DNA of 64,000 bases, taken from Gnetum montanum (Eukaryota; Streptophyta; Gnetopsida; Gnetales; Gnetaceae). Each line of letters starts with the position of its first letter. Position 1 is the first letter of the stretch. Positions 11,618-24,229 of this stretch are shown piece after piece. The stretch lies in contig MNCI01026334.1 of NCBI GenBank assembly GCA_015680685.1, positions 606,561-670,560 on the forward strand, written 5' to 3'. The notes under the pieces are model-generated. The model worked only from the letters and a program-made list of their open reading frames with translations, did not search any database and was not told the origin of the DNA. The translations under genes were made by a program, and so were the position numbers.

Positions 11618-12075
11618 ACTGCATTTCCCTGCAACCCAAAACCTGCATCTTCCAACACCCATCATCACCCACCAGGGCTAAACGTCCACCTTGTGATCAA
11701 TCCACAACTGTGTTCTGACTGGTGCACACTGTAATAATTTTTCAATACAAAACAGCTTACATTTTTCCCATAATTATTGCAGTTTTCTTTGTTTTTCCAA
11801 TTTACGTTTACATTCCCATTTACATTATTGTGTCTATTTACGTTACAGTTTACAGTTAATGTGCATCATTTACGTATAACCCAACGCATTGCAAAGTGTG
11901 TACGTTGGGGAAGTCCTTGTTTGATCTGCGTGCTAACCACTCAAGGCAGTCTGCCTTCATCCATTCCAGCTTGCCCTCAAGCGAAGGTAGGGTCTTCTGT
12001 ATTCTTCCGAGGATCTCTTGGTGTTTGTTTCATTCCAACCTTGCACCGATAATTTTGGACAGTACCATTACATCG

Positions 12076-13082
12076 ATAACAGATAGACCTAACTTCAAAA
12101 GGAAGGATAGTTTCAAATACACTACGTTACCATTAAGACCATTCAGGTTGCTATACCAACTATTAAGAAGTGGGTGCATGCAATACAAATAAATGATCAA
12201 AATAGCTCAAAAGAAACATGAGCAACTATGTGAAATAGCCAAGGATCCTACTCGAGCAAGGAAGGATGACCTACAACTACCTATATACTTCAAGTTAGAT
12301 CGCTTCTACCACTATCACCAGCTGCTTGATCATGACATAGACTTCTACCTTATGCTAAATGATGACTTGCAAAGGATGATAGATAGGGGAAAGCTAGTTT
12401 TAGATTCTTCCAATCTAGTTCAACCACAAAACTAGTTGATGTAGGTCTACAAAGATCCATTGAATGCTAATGATAGCCCTTATGTTATTTTAACATTCAA
12501 TATTGATGACAATCAGAGACCTGCAAGAGAACAATTTGTGATTTAAGTACCCCTCTATAATGAAAGGGCTTCTTCAACTTCCCATAGCTCAAGAACTTCT
12601 TTTGTCATAAGAATACCTTCACAAGTGCCTTCGAGGAAACCTTTTGTCATCAAGATCCCCCAACCCGATACAATGCAACTAGCCATAGCCCAACCAATAG
12701 CACAATTATCCCTATGGTAGCCAATGCTATTGCCTCTTCCTCATAGCCAATGGTTGATAACCAAAAGACTTTAGCCAAACAAAGGAAGAAGCATAACCAA
12801 AAGCCCAATAACAAGGGAGATAAGTAAATAGAGGTACAAAAGGGAGTAGGCCCACTAAAGCCCACTCCCATTTTAGCTATACCCATGACCTCCTCTGTCC
12901 TAACCCCTTCAACTAGCAAGCTACAAGAGGACCAAAAAGCCCACAACCAAAACAAGGAAGAGCCACAACAGCCATTGCCTAAAGCTAATGTTCACATTTT
13001 GGGATGCATGGAGGAAGTAAAGCACAACTGGGGCAACAATCCTATGGCCAATGATAAAAAGTTTCTCAATGCAATGGATTAA
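12076..13082 (+). pseudogene. Tat-like gag C-terminal region with degenerate zinc knuckle
   Basis: Gag resumes with FKYTTLPLRPFRLLYQLL and then LDRFYHYHQLLDHDIDFYLM, the position where Tat-type gags carry a short cysteine/histidine knuckle before an 'L...I..LI..G' helix; here LNDDLQRMIDRGKLVLD follows. The histidines and spacing persist, but the expected cysteines have become F or Y, so metal binding is probably lost. A charged, Q/K/N-rich linker follows (about 12,770-13,080). Stops occur at 12,190 and 12,433 and in the linker. The upstream part of the same gene ends at about 10,090. Confidence 0.65.
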
Positions 13083-13915
13083 GTTAAGTAATCCCTCAAG
13101 CAAAAGAATACAACTTTAAGCTTATATGACCTTATCATGACTTCCACTACACATCATGAGATGCTAGTCAAAATGTTGACTTCCATCCCCATTAGTAAGA
13201 ACATCCTCACTAACGAGGAAGCCATTCATGTAATGATGATTCCTCCCTTACCAAGGAAGGAGAAGTCAACACCCTTAACATTTCATGATATCAAAGTTAA
13301 GGTTAATCCCCAAAATGGTGAGGTAACTACATCCCCTTTATTCATAACCATACACATAGGAAAATTTAAACTACATTGGGTGCATTTTGATGATGGAGCC
13401 ACAAACAATGTCATCCCATGTACCATCGTTGAATGCTTGGGCCTAACTAAGAAAATACAATCTAAAACCACTATAGCTCTTAAGTCCTTCAATGGATCAA
13501 TAGTTGCTATCAAGGGATCTATCTCCTTGGATTTTGTAGCTGGGGAGCAATTCCCCACAACATCCAATTTCTTGGTGGAGGAAACACCAAGATCCAACCT
13601 AATCTTGGGAAGACCTTGGTTGGCTTAATTACAAGTTGTGTCCTCTCCCATCCATCAAGAAATTCACCTCCCTTATGAGGGAGATGAAATCATCATTCAT
13701 AGTGATAATGTGGTTCCCCTAGCTATCAACAACATAGACATAGAGTAAGGGTCTAAAGTAGAGCTTCAAGAAGAAGCTCTTAGCCATGAAGAGCAACAAC
13801 TCAAGAAAGCCAACAATCATAATGATAAAAAATAGGATGCATTATGGGATGAACTCCCTTTTAACATTGTAAGCAAAGGGGATGGCAAATATAAGCTTGT
13901 GTAGAGTAGGCCTTA
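13083..13915 (+). pseudogene. Tat-like retropepsin (protease) region
   Basis: An open stretch from 13,137 to 13,628 gives SLYDLIMTSTTHHEMLVKML, typical of the region before Tat-type protease. The protease itself follows: a loop LHWVHFDDGATNNVIP carrying the catalytic aspartate (D-D-G-A rather than the usual D-S/T-G-A) and a C-terminal NLILGRPWLA block. This enzyme would cut the Gag-Pol polyprotein. The frame ends at a stop at 13,626, but similarity in a broken frame continues to about 13,915 (YEGDEIIIHSDNVVPLAINN). The best-preserved coding block of the element's 5' half. Confidence 0.75.
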
Positions 13916-14194
13916 CTCACTTTCTAATCTTACAAAGATTAGAAAGAATATACACAAGTGAAGTTTACCTTAACCTTCCCATGCCCTTATGACTAGATGC
14001 ATTGATAGCCATGTATTCTTACTATTCTTTTACAGTTTATTATATCTTTTTATGCATTTGTTGTTTTACTCTTTATGCACGTAGCCTATGCATATAGCCT
14101 AAGTTCATTTGCATTTTTACCTATTTGATACAACTATTCTTTATTTTTCCTTATGTTTTAAACATCGAAAAAGTGCCTCTTTCATACCTTGTTC

Positions 14195-14280
14195 ACTAAG
14201 ACGCTAAACTGGCATTATGGTCTACTAAGATCTTAAATTAGCATTATGGCCTTCCATGGCCTTAAACTAGCAACATAGCC
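14195..14280 (+). repeat. 29-bp triplet repeat at the left end of the protease-RT interval
   Basis: Three imperfect units begin near 14,195, 14,224 and 14,253, with 'actaagacgctaaactggca' as the first. The same triplet recurs at 23,882-23,960, near the other end of the interval. Confidence 0.75.
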
Positions 14281-14619
14281 ACAATCACACAATATAACCT
14301 ATGCTCGTGATGACCTAAAACTAGAAAACATCTTATTTATTATTACACTTCTTTTTTTCAATTAGTCATTTAATGTTATAACCAAAACGTCAACATAGCC
14401 ATTTTCAATGTTTACAAGATTTAAAATGTTTACTATAGATACATATACCCAAAAATGAAATCAAATATTTAAATTTAAAGTTTAAATGTCCATAACATGC
14501 ATAGTCATGGCCACAATGTATGGCAAGAATGTCAAAGAATAACAACCATCTATAACATCACCAATAAAAATAAAAACAAATAGCCAACAAGCTAAATTAA
14601 AGGAGGCTACTGAGTGGCA

Positions 14620-17600
14620 TCCGACAGAGGAAGTGATGGATCATTCCCAACCTCATTGTTCGGGCTACTAATGTCTCCTAAGGCCTAAAATGTAACAACA
14701 TATGCCAGTTAGTAACCCATTCTGGCTCCATTACTTTTAGGGGTAGATGGGGAATGCCTTCCTCCAAATGGTGGAGGATCTAGTCTTCCATCATGTTGAC
14801 TCAATCAACATCCCCAAGATCAATGCTAGAGAGAATGTCAGTCCTATCTATAAGAGTCCAAGTAGGAGACTTATGGGTAGCAGCAGCTGTAGAGGTCTCA
14901 CCTACAACAATGGTAATCTGAAGAGTAGGGGATTATTCCACTGTGATAGTATTTATAGAAAGCTCATAAACACTCTATGCATAAATCCCCTAGATGTATA
15001 GCTCTCTCTTGCACCATTCAACTAACTCTTCCTTAAGCCACTTTAGGTAGGCCCTACGATCCACCTTATACTGTCACTTGTGGGCCTTTTGTGTCTTCCC
15101 CACTCTAGGACCCAAGCACAATGATCCTTCCAATCCTCAACCTTTTTGAAAATGAGGTTCATCTGCATACATTATTCTACCATCTCCCCATAGGACTGCT
15201 ACTTTTTCCCAAACAACATGCCAGTAGCAGGTGCACATGATCTCCTTAGTTTGTAATTTCCTTGAGTTAGCCACTTGGGATTCCACAAAGGCCTTATGGT
15301 CTCAGAGATCTCTAATTCATAACTTTCTCCCATAGGGATTCGCTGGACCTCTCTAGCTTCCATAAAGTTTTTGTAGACGACATTGTTAAATCAGTAGCAA
15401 TGTTGTACAACTTCACGAGTACACTAGATACATGAAAGGGAAGCTTGGGCAAGGAGTCTATCTCCATGTCTTTGCTATGGTTCCACTCCACATTAGGTAC
15501 TACACAAGCATAAAATACAACCATAAAATATAATTCACAACCTATGATAGCCATAATGCAAGTAAAGTCTATGATTGAAGCACAAAAAACAAAATCCTTA
15601 CCTATCTCAGGTGCAACCTGATGCAATTGATCGATGATGTTCTTAGCCATCCCACACATGAACTTCACTTTTTCTGGAGTCTCTACCCATGGTTTCACAT
15701 GAAACTTAGGGATAGGACCTTACACTGATGGCTCAAGAACTACTATAAGCTATAAGCATAACAATCATCGAAAGGTTAAAATGAAAACCAAAGATAAACA
15801 ATGAGATATAACGAAAATATTAAGGCATAGGCATACCTAACTCCTCCTTCTCTTCCTCCTCAAGAATAATGATAGGATAGGTACCTAGTACCACCTCACT
15901 AGAGAAGGTATCTAGATCATCTATACCTACATCAACAAATCCTTCAACCATAGGCTGCTTTCAGAGTGCCTCTTCTACACATCTTTGTTTTGCCTCCATA
16001 GCAACTTGGGTTGCCATATCCTGATGCTTGTCTACAATCATAGCACATAGAAGATTGGTTAATACATGAAACCATAAAGTATCCATAAACTTTAAAACAT
16101 GAAATAGCCAAATTTAAAAAAAAAACATACCTGCAACTACCTACTATGATGGCCTAAGCTTAAGCTTAAGCCTCTTTGAGGTAGGTTGGTCTAATGCTAG
16201 GGGTACCTCCTCCATAGGCCTCTTAAGTTTCTTCCTAGCTACCCCTTCAGCCTCCATACACTATCGTCTACCATCCTAAACACTAGCAAGAAACAAGAGA
16301 GGCTCATCATCATTAGTACTGTCATGAGACTCAAACTGCCTAACATCAAGATTCTTACTGGTGATGAATAACGTATCATCCATTTCCTTTGGTGGGTTTT
16401 GGGCCTGCATTGTTGGATAAATGTGCTTTATTGAAAGCCTAGAAAGTTGGCTTGGGTCTTGGGAAACCCATCGTCCATTCCTATACACCATCAGAAACTC
16501 CACAAACCTCTTTAGATAGCCTACCAAAAATACAAAGTGCATACGGATTACTGTAGAGGTGTCAGCATGGAGTTTAACAATCTCCTCCTAAAGTCCAGTA
16601 GCCAAAGCATACACCTAATCAAATTTGATGCCCTCCATCAGGACCTTCATAAAGGTCCACCCTTGTGCTAGGTTGATTAACCTCTTTTGTGATAACAATT
16701 TGGAAAATGCATGAGACCTAAACAAAGGATATGATTCCTTTGCATCAAGGTTCATGAAACTATCCGTCAAAATTCCAAAGTCGCCCATGTTGACACCAAG
16801 CCACTCTAGAACTTTGTCACAATGGCTCAATTCCCTTATTGTTCTGGTGGGAACCTTTGCCCCATCAATAGGGACACCAAAAAGCATGAAATAGGCCTAC
16901 ACCTACATCCATATCTACCTTCACACCTTGAATGATGGTGCTAAAATGACCAACCTTCTCATCGAAGGAGTTGATGACATGCAACATCTTCATAGTAGGA
17001 ATGGAAGGGATGAGTGCCATGAATACATCAAGAAAACCTACACACTAGATGTTTATTTGAACATACCTAGGCACCTGTCCCTTTAGCCACTATTGTCTTG
17101 ATGTCAACTCACCAAACTTTAGGATGAAGATATCCTAATGATTGGAACCTAAAATTGGTATAGTGACATTAGCTGAGGTGGAAGGTCCTGCGAAGCAATA
17201 ACCAAATTTTAGCATCAACATGAAAAATTTTAACAACCAAGTGAAGAAATAGAACACTTGGAGCCATAAAACACTAGAAGCTATAGCCTTTACATTTACC
17301 TTTCCTTTTCTTCTTCGTTATGGTTTGAGTAGAGGTTCCAGCTACAAGGGTATGATCCATGCTATTGACATCTACCCACCTGTTATGCATTGTCCCATCA
17401 TTCTTATAGTTCTTGTATACATGGTTAAACCTGGTGGTGTATTCACCAAAGTCCCCTCTTAACTATTGATACACAACAATTCTAATTTGAGAACTCTTGG
17501 TAAATTCTTCCAAAGTAGTTTGAGCCACTACAAGGATTTGATCATTGACCTTGTACCTATAAGAAGTTATAAAATCGATGAATTTAGGAACAGTAGTAAA

Positions 17601-18150
17601 ACAAAAAGCATAAAAGAATTATAATAATCATGTTTATCCCTGTAGATGATACACAATGCTAGGTGGGTTCTGGAATAATGTATGGGCTCTATGCACCACC
17701 ATCAAAGTATTATCAATATTATACTGACTATACTTTGGCATCGTTTAGATCTCCATAAGGTAACGTGGGCTTATGGCATTTATTGGTCCCCCTGTGGTCT
17801 TAGGAAGCAACTTTTTAGTAATGTATCTAGTAATCAAGCTTGATGCCCAAGCCAATAGGATCTCCACAACAACCCCAGCTAAATCCACAAACAAGTATGA
17901 CGACAACATCACACTAAAGTTTCTAAGGAGGTAGACAAGGAAGTCCCTTACCCCAAGCCAAAAGCCATAACAAGAGCTTCTCGAAAGGCATGTCATGTGG
18001 TGGGGTGTTGGTCTTGGGATGACCAATGTAGCACAAGAGACCAACTAGCTCCACTATGATAAGGACAAGCCTCAAAAAGACCTTGCATGAAAAGTAAAAA
18101 ACATTATGACCTATTAGACTTAGCAAATTTCGATAAAACATCTAGTCAAA
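14620..18150 (-). pseudogene. Unidentified minus-strand coding relic
   Basis: Minus-strand reading gives several protein-like stretches interrupted by stops. They lie at about 18,141-17,745 (ending LAWASSLITRYITKKLLPKT), 17,560-17,330 (EEFTKSSQIRIVVYQQLRGD), 16,887-16,615 (IRELSHCDKVLEWLGVNMGD), 16,542-16,276 (KTQ-rich, ending in an acidic STNDDEPLLFLASV) and 15,698-15,312 (MKPWVETPEKVKFMCGMAKN). Together they suggest one gene of roughly 1,000 codons read right to left. I do not recognise the family. It lies in opposite orientation inside the protease-RT interval of the Tat-like element, so it is probably cargo or part of a nested element. It shows no clear similarity to the ORF at 1-2,614. 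Confidence 0.4.
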
Positions 18151-18281
18151 GGTGAAATTAGGCTCTATAAAAAGCTCTAAGATGTTTTTTCTAAAGTAGC
18201 TTAAGCAATTCCATAAAATCATTGTTACCATATCTTATAGCCTTCATATCCCAATTTTTATAGCCCAAAACTAAATCTTAG

Positions 18282-18525
18282 TCTAAATTATGCATAAATT
18301 TAGAAAAGCATCTAAGTTATGCATAAAAAAAAACATGCAAGTTGTACATAAATTTAGAAAATAACATCTAAATTATACATAAATTTAGAAAAAGCAAGCA
18401 TAAGTTTAGAAAAAAAAACATCTAAATTATGCAAAGCATACATAAATTTGGAAAAAGCATCTAAACTATGCACAAATTTTTAAAAAAAAACATCATAAAC
18501 TTAGAAAAAATCATGTAGCCGTAAA
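18282..18525. repeat. AT-rich minisatellite
   Basis: Imperfect repeats of roughly 40 bp built on 'cataaatttagaaaaagcat' and 'ctaaattatgca', at least six copies. The flanks 18,150-18,282 and 18,525-20,220 are A-rich and hold nothing I recognise. Confidence 0.75.
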
Positions 18526-20439
18526 GCTTGCTAAAAATAGAAAAAGCTTTTACTCTTCTTAAAAAAACAACATTAAGTATTAGTTTTGCATGTTGACAAA
18601 AGAAAAACATAAGTTATAGATATCAACCACTTCCATTTCCAAATGGATAATGTGCTATGACCATAATTTTTCCTTGTTAACACAACCATAGCCAAAAAAA
18701 TCATCAAAAATTCCTTTGTGCTCCAATTTTAGTGATTCTACCATGAAAAGAATCCTAAGATTATGAACCTTATAGCCATGAGCATTAAAATCGAAAAGTA
18801 TAGCCATATATCCATAAAACATGAAAAAAGATAGCCAAAACTATAACTGTCAACATTTACCCCTTTTCATATAAGGTTGGTAAAAAATTTTACCAAAAAT
18901 TCATTTGAGCTCTAAACAAAGTGATTTCATCACCATCTGAAATTTTAAATCAATCCCTATGCACCCATGCTTAGAAAAAATTTAAAAACTCTTCCTCTTA
19001 GGCAAGAAAAATTCATCAATTTGGACAATAATCTAAAAATGGTACAACCATCCTTATTACACATGCTTAGTAAAAAATTCATAGAAAATTTTTTTAAGTT
19101 CAATCGGAGTGATTCCACCTCCATTGAAAAGCTAAAGCCAAAGCCTACTCAACCATAACTAGAAAATAGCCAAAACCTTTGTCATTTTCTTACAAAAAAA
19201 ATTGCAAAATTGCATAAAATTACAAAAGCAGCACAAATAACCTAACTACGTAACGTTGGAAAAATAGCCATAACTTCATCATCATGAATCCAAATTAAAT
19301 AAGACAACATCCATTAGAAAGCCTAAATGAAGGGATACAAGCCCATATCCTTAAATTTCATAAATGTGTAGCTATTCTCCCAAGAAAAATTACACAACAT
19401 TACTTGCTTTTTCATGCCAAAACATTAAAAACCTTAAAACCTAAATTTCATATAGCCATGGAAACAATCGAACTAGCTAAAACCATTGAAACCCATTAAA
19501 ATTTTCACCAAAATAATAGGGTAGGATTTTTTTGGAATTTAATTTTAATAAATCCTAAGGCCTAGATCTGAAAAAATTGCCACACCCCAAATTTTTTTTT
19601 AAAAAAAAAAAAAAAGAGCATGAAACAACAAGCCCTTTTTTAAAAATCAAATCTACGAAAGCTAAAGCAATGAAACAACTATAGATCTACATAGAAGCAG
19701 CCAAAATAGGAGGTGGGATTTCATCAAAATAACATATTAATTCCTCCACCAAAGTAGATCTAGAGAAAATGGCCTTAACACATAGAAAGCAAAAAACTAG
19801 AAAACCCATAGAAAACAAAGGCAAAAATAGGTAGAACTACATACTTGGGAGCAGCAACAAAAGAATCATAAATGGAGATGGGCCTAGGTACTTCTTCTAG
19901 CTCCCAAGCATGTTCATCCATCTTCTAGATCATAGGGTTCTAACTCTTTCCTCCTTATTGCTTTAACACCATGGTAGGGTCAACACTAGGAATTATTAAA
20001 AACTAAGAAGGATGGGAGATCAATGCTAGCTATGAGGAAGATGGGAGGCCTCCACACTAAAAAATGGTTATTGCTGCCATAAGAACCTCTGCCAAATCTC
20101 TCCTCTAATGTGTTATGATAGTAGAATAATAATTGTGATAAAAACTTATGAGATTTCATAATAAAATCACATTTAAAACCTAAATGTACACCTTGAAACA
20201 CCAACTACTAATTCAATGCATCATCACTCCAAGTGCACTAAAGTGCAAAGGGGGAAAAGTCTAGTTCACATTAATTTTGGATGGGAAACAACTTTACTTT
20301 TGAAAATTTTAAATTTTTGGATTATGGACCCCACCTTGCACCTTCTCTTTTGACCAAAAATTGCATCAATGTTGGAGCTTATTTCTAATTTGACACTTAA
20401 AACCTTATGGAAACCTTAGCCCCCATGCATACATGCTGC

Positions 20440-23400
20440 AAATACCATGCCCACCATGGAAACATGCCTCCTATTTTGCAAAATCATTAGAATTACAAAT
20501 ATTTTGCTATTTTTGGTAACCCAAACCTACCTTTTCCAACCTTGGATTCCCAAAAGTGGGTGAGACATGAACAAAGCTAGATATCATGGGTTTCCATGCT
20601 GGGGCAATAGTGCCCAGCATGGAAGAAGGGGGGTAACACCCATTCTTACATCCCAACATCTACCTAGCCCAAGTTTGACCTCAAAACAAGTCCCACATGA
20701 CCTAGAACCCCTCCAAGCATCTCTAGTAGCCTTGAAACTCCACCAAACCTAGTCAAAATATTTCAAAATTAAGGATTTGATGTTTTCCAAGGTGGGGGAG
20801 GCTTCTTCCACACTAAGCCTCTCACCCTTAGTGTGGATAGATGGGGGGAAGCCAAAAATGACCTAAATCAATTGCCTAATGATCATTTTTGGATGCCCAG
20901 TTATCCTTAGACCCTACTAGAACCCTTTGGAGCTTCCAAAAGCCCCAAAAGTGATCAAATATGGTACAAAATTACCATTCCCATCTCATCCACACTAGGG
21001 CCACCATGCCTAGTGTGGAAGAAAGGGGGAGACTACATGAGGCACGTAGAGGCCTTCAAACTAATGGATCTAGATACCCAGCATTAACCATCAGCACCAG
21101 TAACCCTAAAAGTTGACATGCATGGTCTATTAATTATTGATCTAGCCTAGATCTAACTTTATTCATTGAGGGAGATGTCTTCCATGTTAAGCCTTCCTCC
21201 CTCAGCATGGATGGAAGGGGGAAAGCCTGAAAACCCCCTCATAACCTTCAAAATGACCTGATCTTGACCTTAGGCACTAATTGTCAATGCTAGCAATACT
21301 GTGAACACTCATGCATAGCCAGAGTAACCATCAAAAGCTAAAAAGTCCTTCCCCCCAATTTTCAATATTGACCATGAAAGCCTCAACATGGAAAAAAGGA
21401 AGGAACCCGAAAGATTGCCTAATGACCCTTGAAACAACCAAATTACAACATCAAGTATCAGCAATCAATGCCAACAACCTTAGAAGCCTACATGCATGAT
21501 CGAAAGTGACCACAAATGGCCAAAAATATTTTCCCCTAATTTTCCACACTAAGCATGGAAGCTTCAACATGGAAAAAGGTGGGGAACATCAAAAACCACT
21601 CATCAATCTTTAAAATAGTGAAATTTTGACACTAGGCATTGATAATCATCACTAGCAACCTGAGGGACCTACATGCATGATCCAAAATGATGCAAAGGGA
21701 TAAAAATTTATTTNAAGGGACCTACATGCATGATCCAAAATGATGCAAAGGGATAAAAATTTATTTTCCCCTAGTTTTCCACACTAAGCATACCATCCCT
21801 AGCATCGAAAAAGAGGGGGAAGCTTAAAAACCTCTTGCAAAACCTACAAACTGACCAATTTTAACTCCAAACTCTAGTCTTTGACCTCGGTAGCCCCAAA
21901 AGCACACATGCATGGTCAATTGAGGTCAAAACTAGGCTATATCTAAGTTTTATGGTGTTTCCAAACTAGGAATTCTCACATTTATGCTACCCAACATGGA
22001 AATAAAGGAGAAGACTTATTTTTATTACATAAATACCTCAAAACAACATTAACTAAACTTGCATGCACTCTAGGACCCTACTGACATCCTTTGGAGCCTT
22101 CAAACATTAAGAAATTGGTGTCAAAAGGTCAAAAAATGATTCACCTAGTTTTCTATGCTAAACATTTTAGTCCTAGTGTGAAAAAATGGGTGGATCCCAA
22201 AAAATGCTTAGAAATACCCAATATTGCTAAAACGTAACATGAATCCCTAGTCCTCAACCCCAATAGCCTCAGAGGCTAACATGCACAATTGATTGAGGTC
22301 AAAATTGGCCTAGATCTAAGATGCATGATTCTTCCACACTGAGGATCCATTTTTCCACACTAAGGATAGTATCCCTAGTGTGGAAACTCAAGGGGGGACT
22401 TGTTTGGGGCTTCTAAACACCTCAAAATGACATTAAATAAGTTTTCATGCACTTTAGAGCCCTAGCAGCAGCCATTGAAGCCCTTAAAATTCACAAGACT
22501 AATCCCAGATGGCCAAAAAATTATTTTCCCTTAGCCTTCCACATTAAGCTTATCATCCTTAACATGGAAAAAATGGGGGAAGCTAAAAAGACCACTTAGG
22601 GATGCTCAAAACTTCCAAATTTTGACATGGGAACATTGCCCTTGGCCCTGGCAACTTTGGAAGGTAACATACATAGTCAATTATGATCCAAATTAGCCTA
22701 GATCTAGGATTCTTGCTTCTTCCATGCTAAAGTAAATTTCCCATTATGAAAATAAGGTGGAAATGCTACTTTTGCACTTTTGGTTATAAGAGTATACTCC
22801 CAAAAGCCAAAGATCTATGCCGAAGAAGCCTAGGACCTCATAGCCTCAAGATTTTGCCTGTCTAACCTCATTTCAACCTCCAAAACCTATTCCCCCCATT
22901 CTTCCATGCTGGAGTAACTTCCCTAGTGTGGAAATATGGTGGATGACTTTAAGTACCCTTAAAAAACCTTCAAATATGTCCAAAATTAGCCAGAAACTTG
23001 CAGAATCAAAGTATACAACCCTGAGGGCCTAGAAACCTAGTCAAAATGTCCCTAAACCACTTTTAATTCATAAAAAAAGTGTCCCTCTATTTTTTCAACA
23101 CTAAGGATACTATGCTTAGTGTGGAAGAAGGGGGGAAGCCATTTCGACATGTTTTGGCACTCAAAAAACTACCTCAAAATGAAGCTAGGGGATGCATAGC
23201 CTCTAGATTTAGGTCCCAACCACTTATTTGACTATTTTTTATTCCATTTTGGCTTGAATTTTTGTTTTCCATGTTGACCCCCTTTCTTCCATGTTTGCCA
23301 ACATGGAAACAAAGGGGGAAGGCTCCAAAACTTGCTTTTGGACCTTTACAAACCTCTAGAGTGCCTAGTTTTGAAGGATCTGACCCTACGTTGTGTTGGG

Positions 23401-23540
23401 AAGGTCCCAAAACCTTAATTTTGAACCTATGAACACCCCAAAACCTATTTTCCTTGGTTTCCATGTTGAGGATTCCTATTTCCATGCTAAGCCCAACATG
23501 GGAGCCTCAAAACACTTGATGTTTTGGTCCAAATAGCACT
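20440..23540. repeat. Diverged ~185-bp tandem array, about 16 units
   Basis: A landmark word (a '...gtggaa/catggaa' phrase followed by a purine run such as 'agggggaagcc') recurs near 20,622, 20,833, 21,020, 21,209, 21,388, 21,570, 21,815, 21,995, 22,172, 22,380, 22,565, 22,745, 22,928, 23,122, 23,305 and 23,490. Spacing is mostly 177-194 bp (extremes 208 and 211) once a 53-bp assembly duplication at 21,714 is discounted. Within units the order is conserved: 'ttccacactaagcat', the purine run, 'aaaatgacc', 'ttttgac', 'acatgcatggtc'. Units are heavily diverged. The vocabulary matches the LTR of the host element. Confidence 0.85.
21664..21766. other. Direct duplication across a single N (unmerged contig overlap)
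   Basis: The 50 bases at 21,664-21,713 are repeated exactly at 21,717-21,766 with an N at 21,714 between them. This is the signature of two contig ends that overlap but were joined without merging. Confidence 0.9.
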
Positions 23541-23881
23541 GATTGATGTCTGAACTCACCTAATAGCCTTGTAGCTTCAAAACATGGCCTAATAAGGCCT
23601 AAAACTAGCAAAACCTAATCATTTTTTACCTATATTAGAAAAATTTTACCATATATAGCCTATTTTGCTTGATTTTTGCCTTATCACGTAATGTTTTGGC
23701 TTGTTTTTGGACTTGTGTTGCCTTGTTGATCTTGTTGACCTTCTATGGCCTTTATACAGCCTTATGTGTTCTTTACTTACCTTATTATAGCTTTATTTGC
23801 CTTTTTTTAGCCTTTAAATGGTATCAAATAATGGATTCTGACCTTTCCTAGCCACTATTTAACACCATATGACCATGGCTC

Positions 23882-23960
23882 ACTAAGGTCTTAAACTGGC
23901 ATCATAGTCCACTAAGACTCTAAACTGGCATGATGGCCCATGAAGGCCTAAAACTAGTGA
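23882..23960 (+). repeat. 29-bp triplet repeat at the right end of the protease-RT interval
   Basis: Units start near 23,882, 23,911 and 23,940, the first being 'actaaggtcttaaactggca'. Homologous to 14,195-14,280. Confidence 0.75.
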
Positions 23961-24229
23961 AATTGTGGCATTTATTAACCATTTGTAGCCTTACTTCGTA
24001 TACTTCCCCTTGCTTGACCTTTATGTAATCTTTGTTCACCTCTATTGCACTTTGCCAAATTTTCCTTACCTCATTGATGATCTTGGATGGCTTTGATTAC
24101 ATTAGATTTACATGTCTTTTATAGCATTTTAGCATTATTTATTCACTTTTACCTAGGTGCCACTTAATATGCTTTTAATTGACATGCAAGATCAAAGTAT
24201 GAGTACCTAGGAGCAAATCTTCTTACCTA

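Larger units (their letters stand above)
10197..12075 (+). mobile_element. Nested insertion inside gag, probably a solo LTR
   Basis: This stretch separates two parts of one gag gene and has no coding signature. It is organised like an LTR. A U3-like part carries five ~193-bp units, followed by a TATA-like 'cttataaaaaccc' near 11,429 and then a 21-bp x5 repeat. A 'caatacaaaa...ttacattt' stretch further on could be the polyadenylation region. Edges are approximate (possible TG start at 10,197, possible CA end near 12,073) and no clean target duplication could be assigned. It could also be an unusual non-coding insertion of another kind. Confidence 0.45.

Noticed and set aside
10197-12075. Exact target-site duplication for the solo LTR in gag
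   Set aside because: 'ccatag' on the left and 'gatag' on the right agree only partly; boundaries remain approximate.
14620-18150. Third copy of the Transposase_32-like ORF
   Set aside because: The minus-strand relic shares no clear motif with the copies at 1-2,614 and 49,150-50,900.
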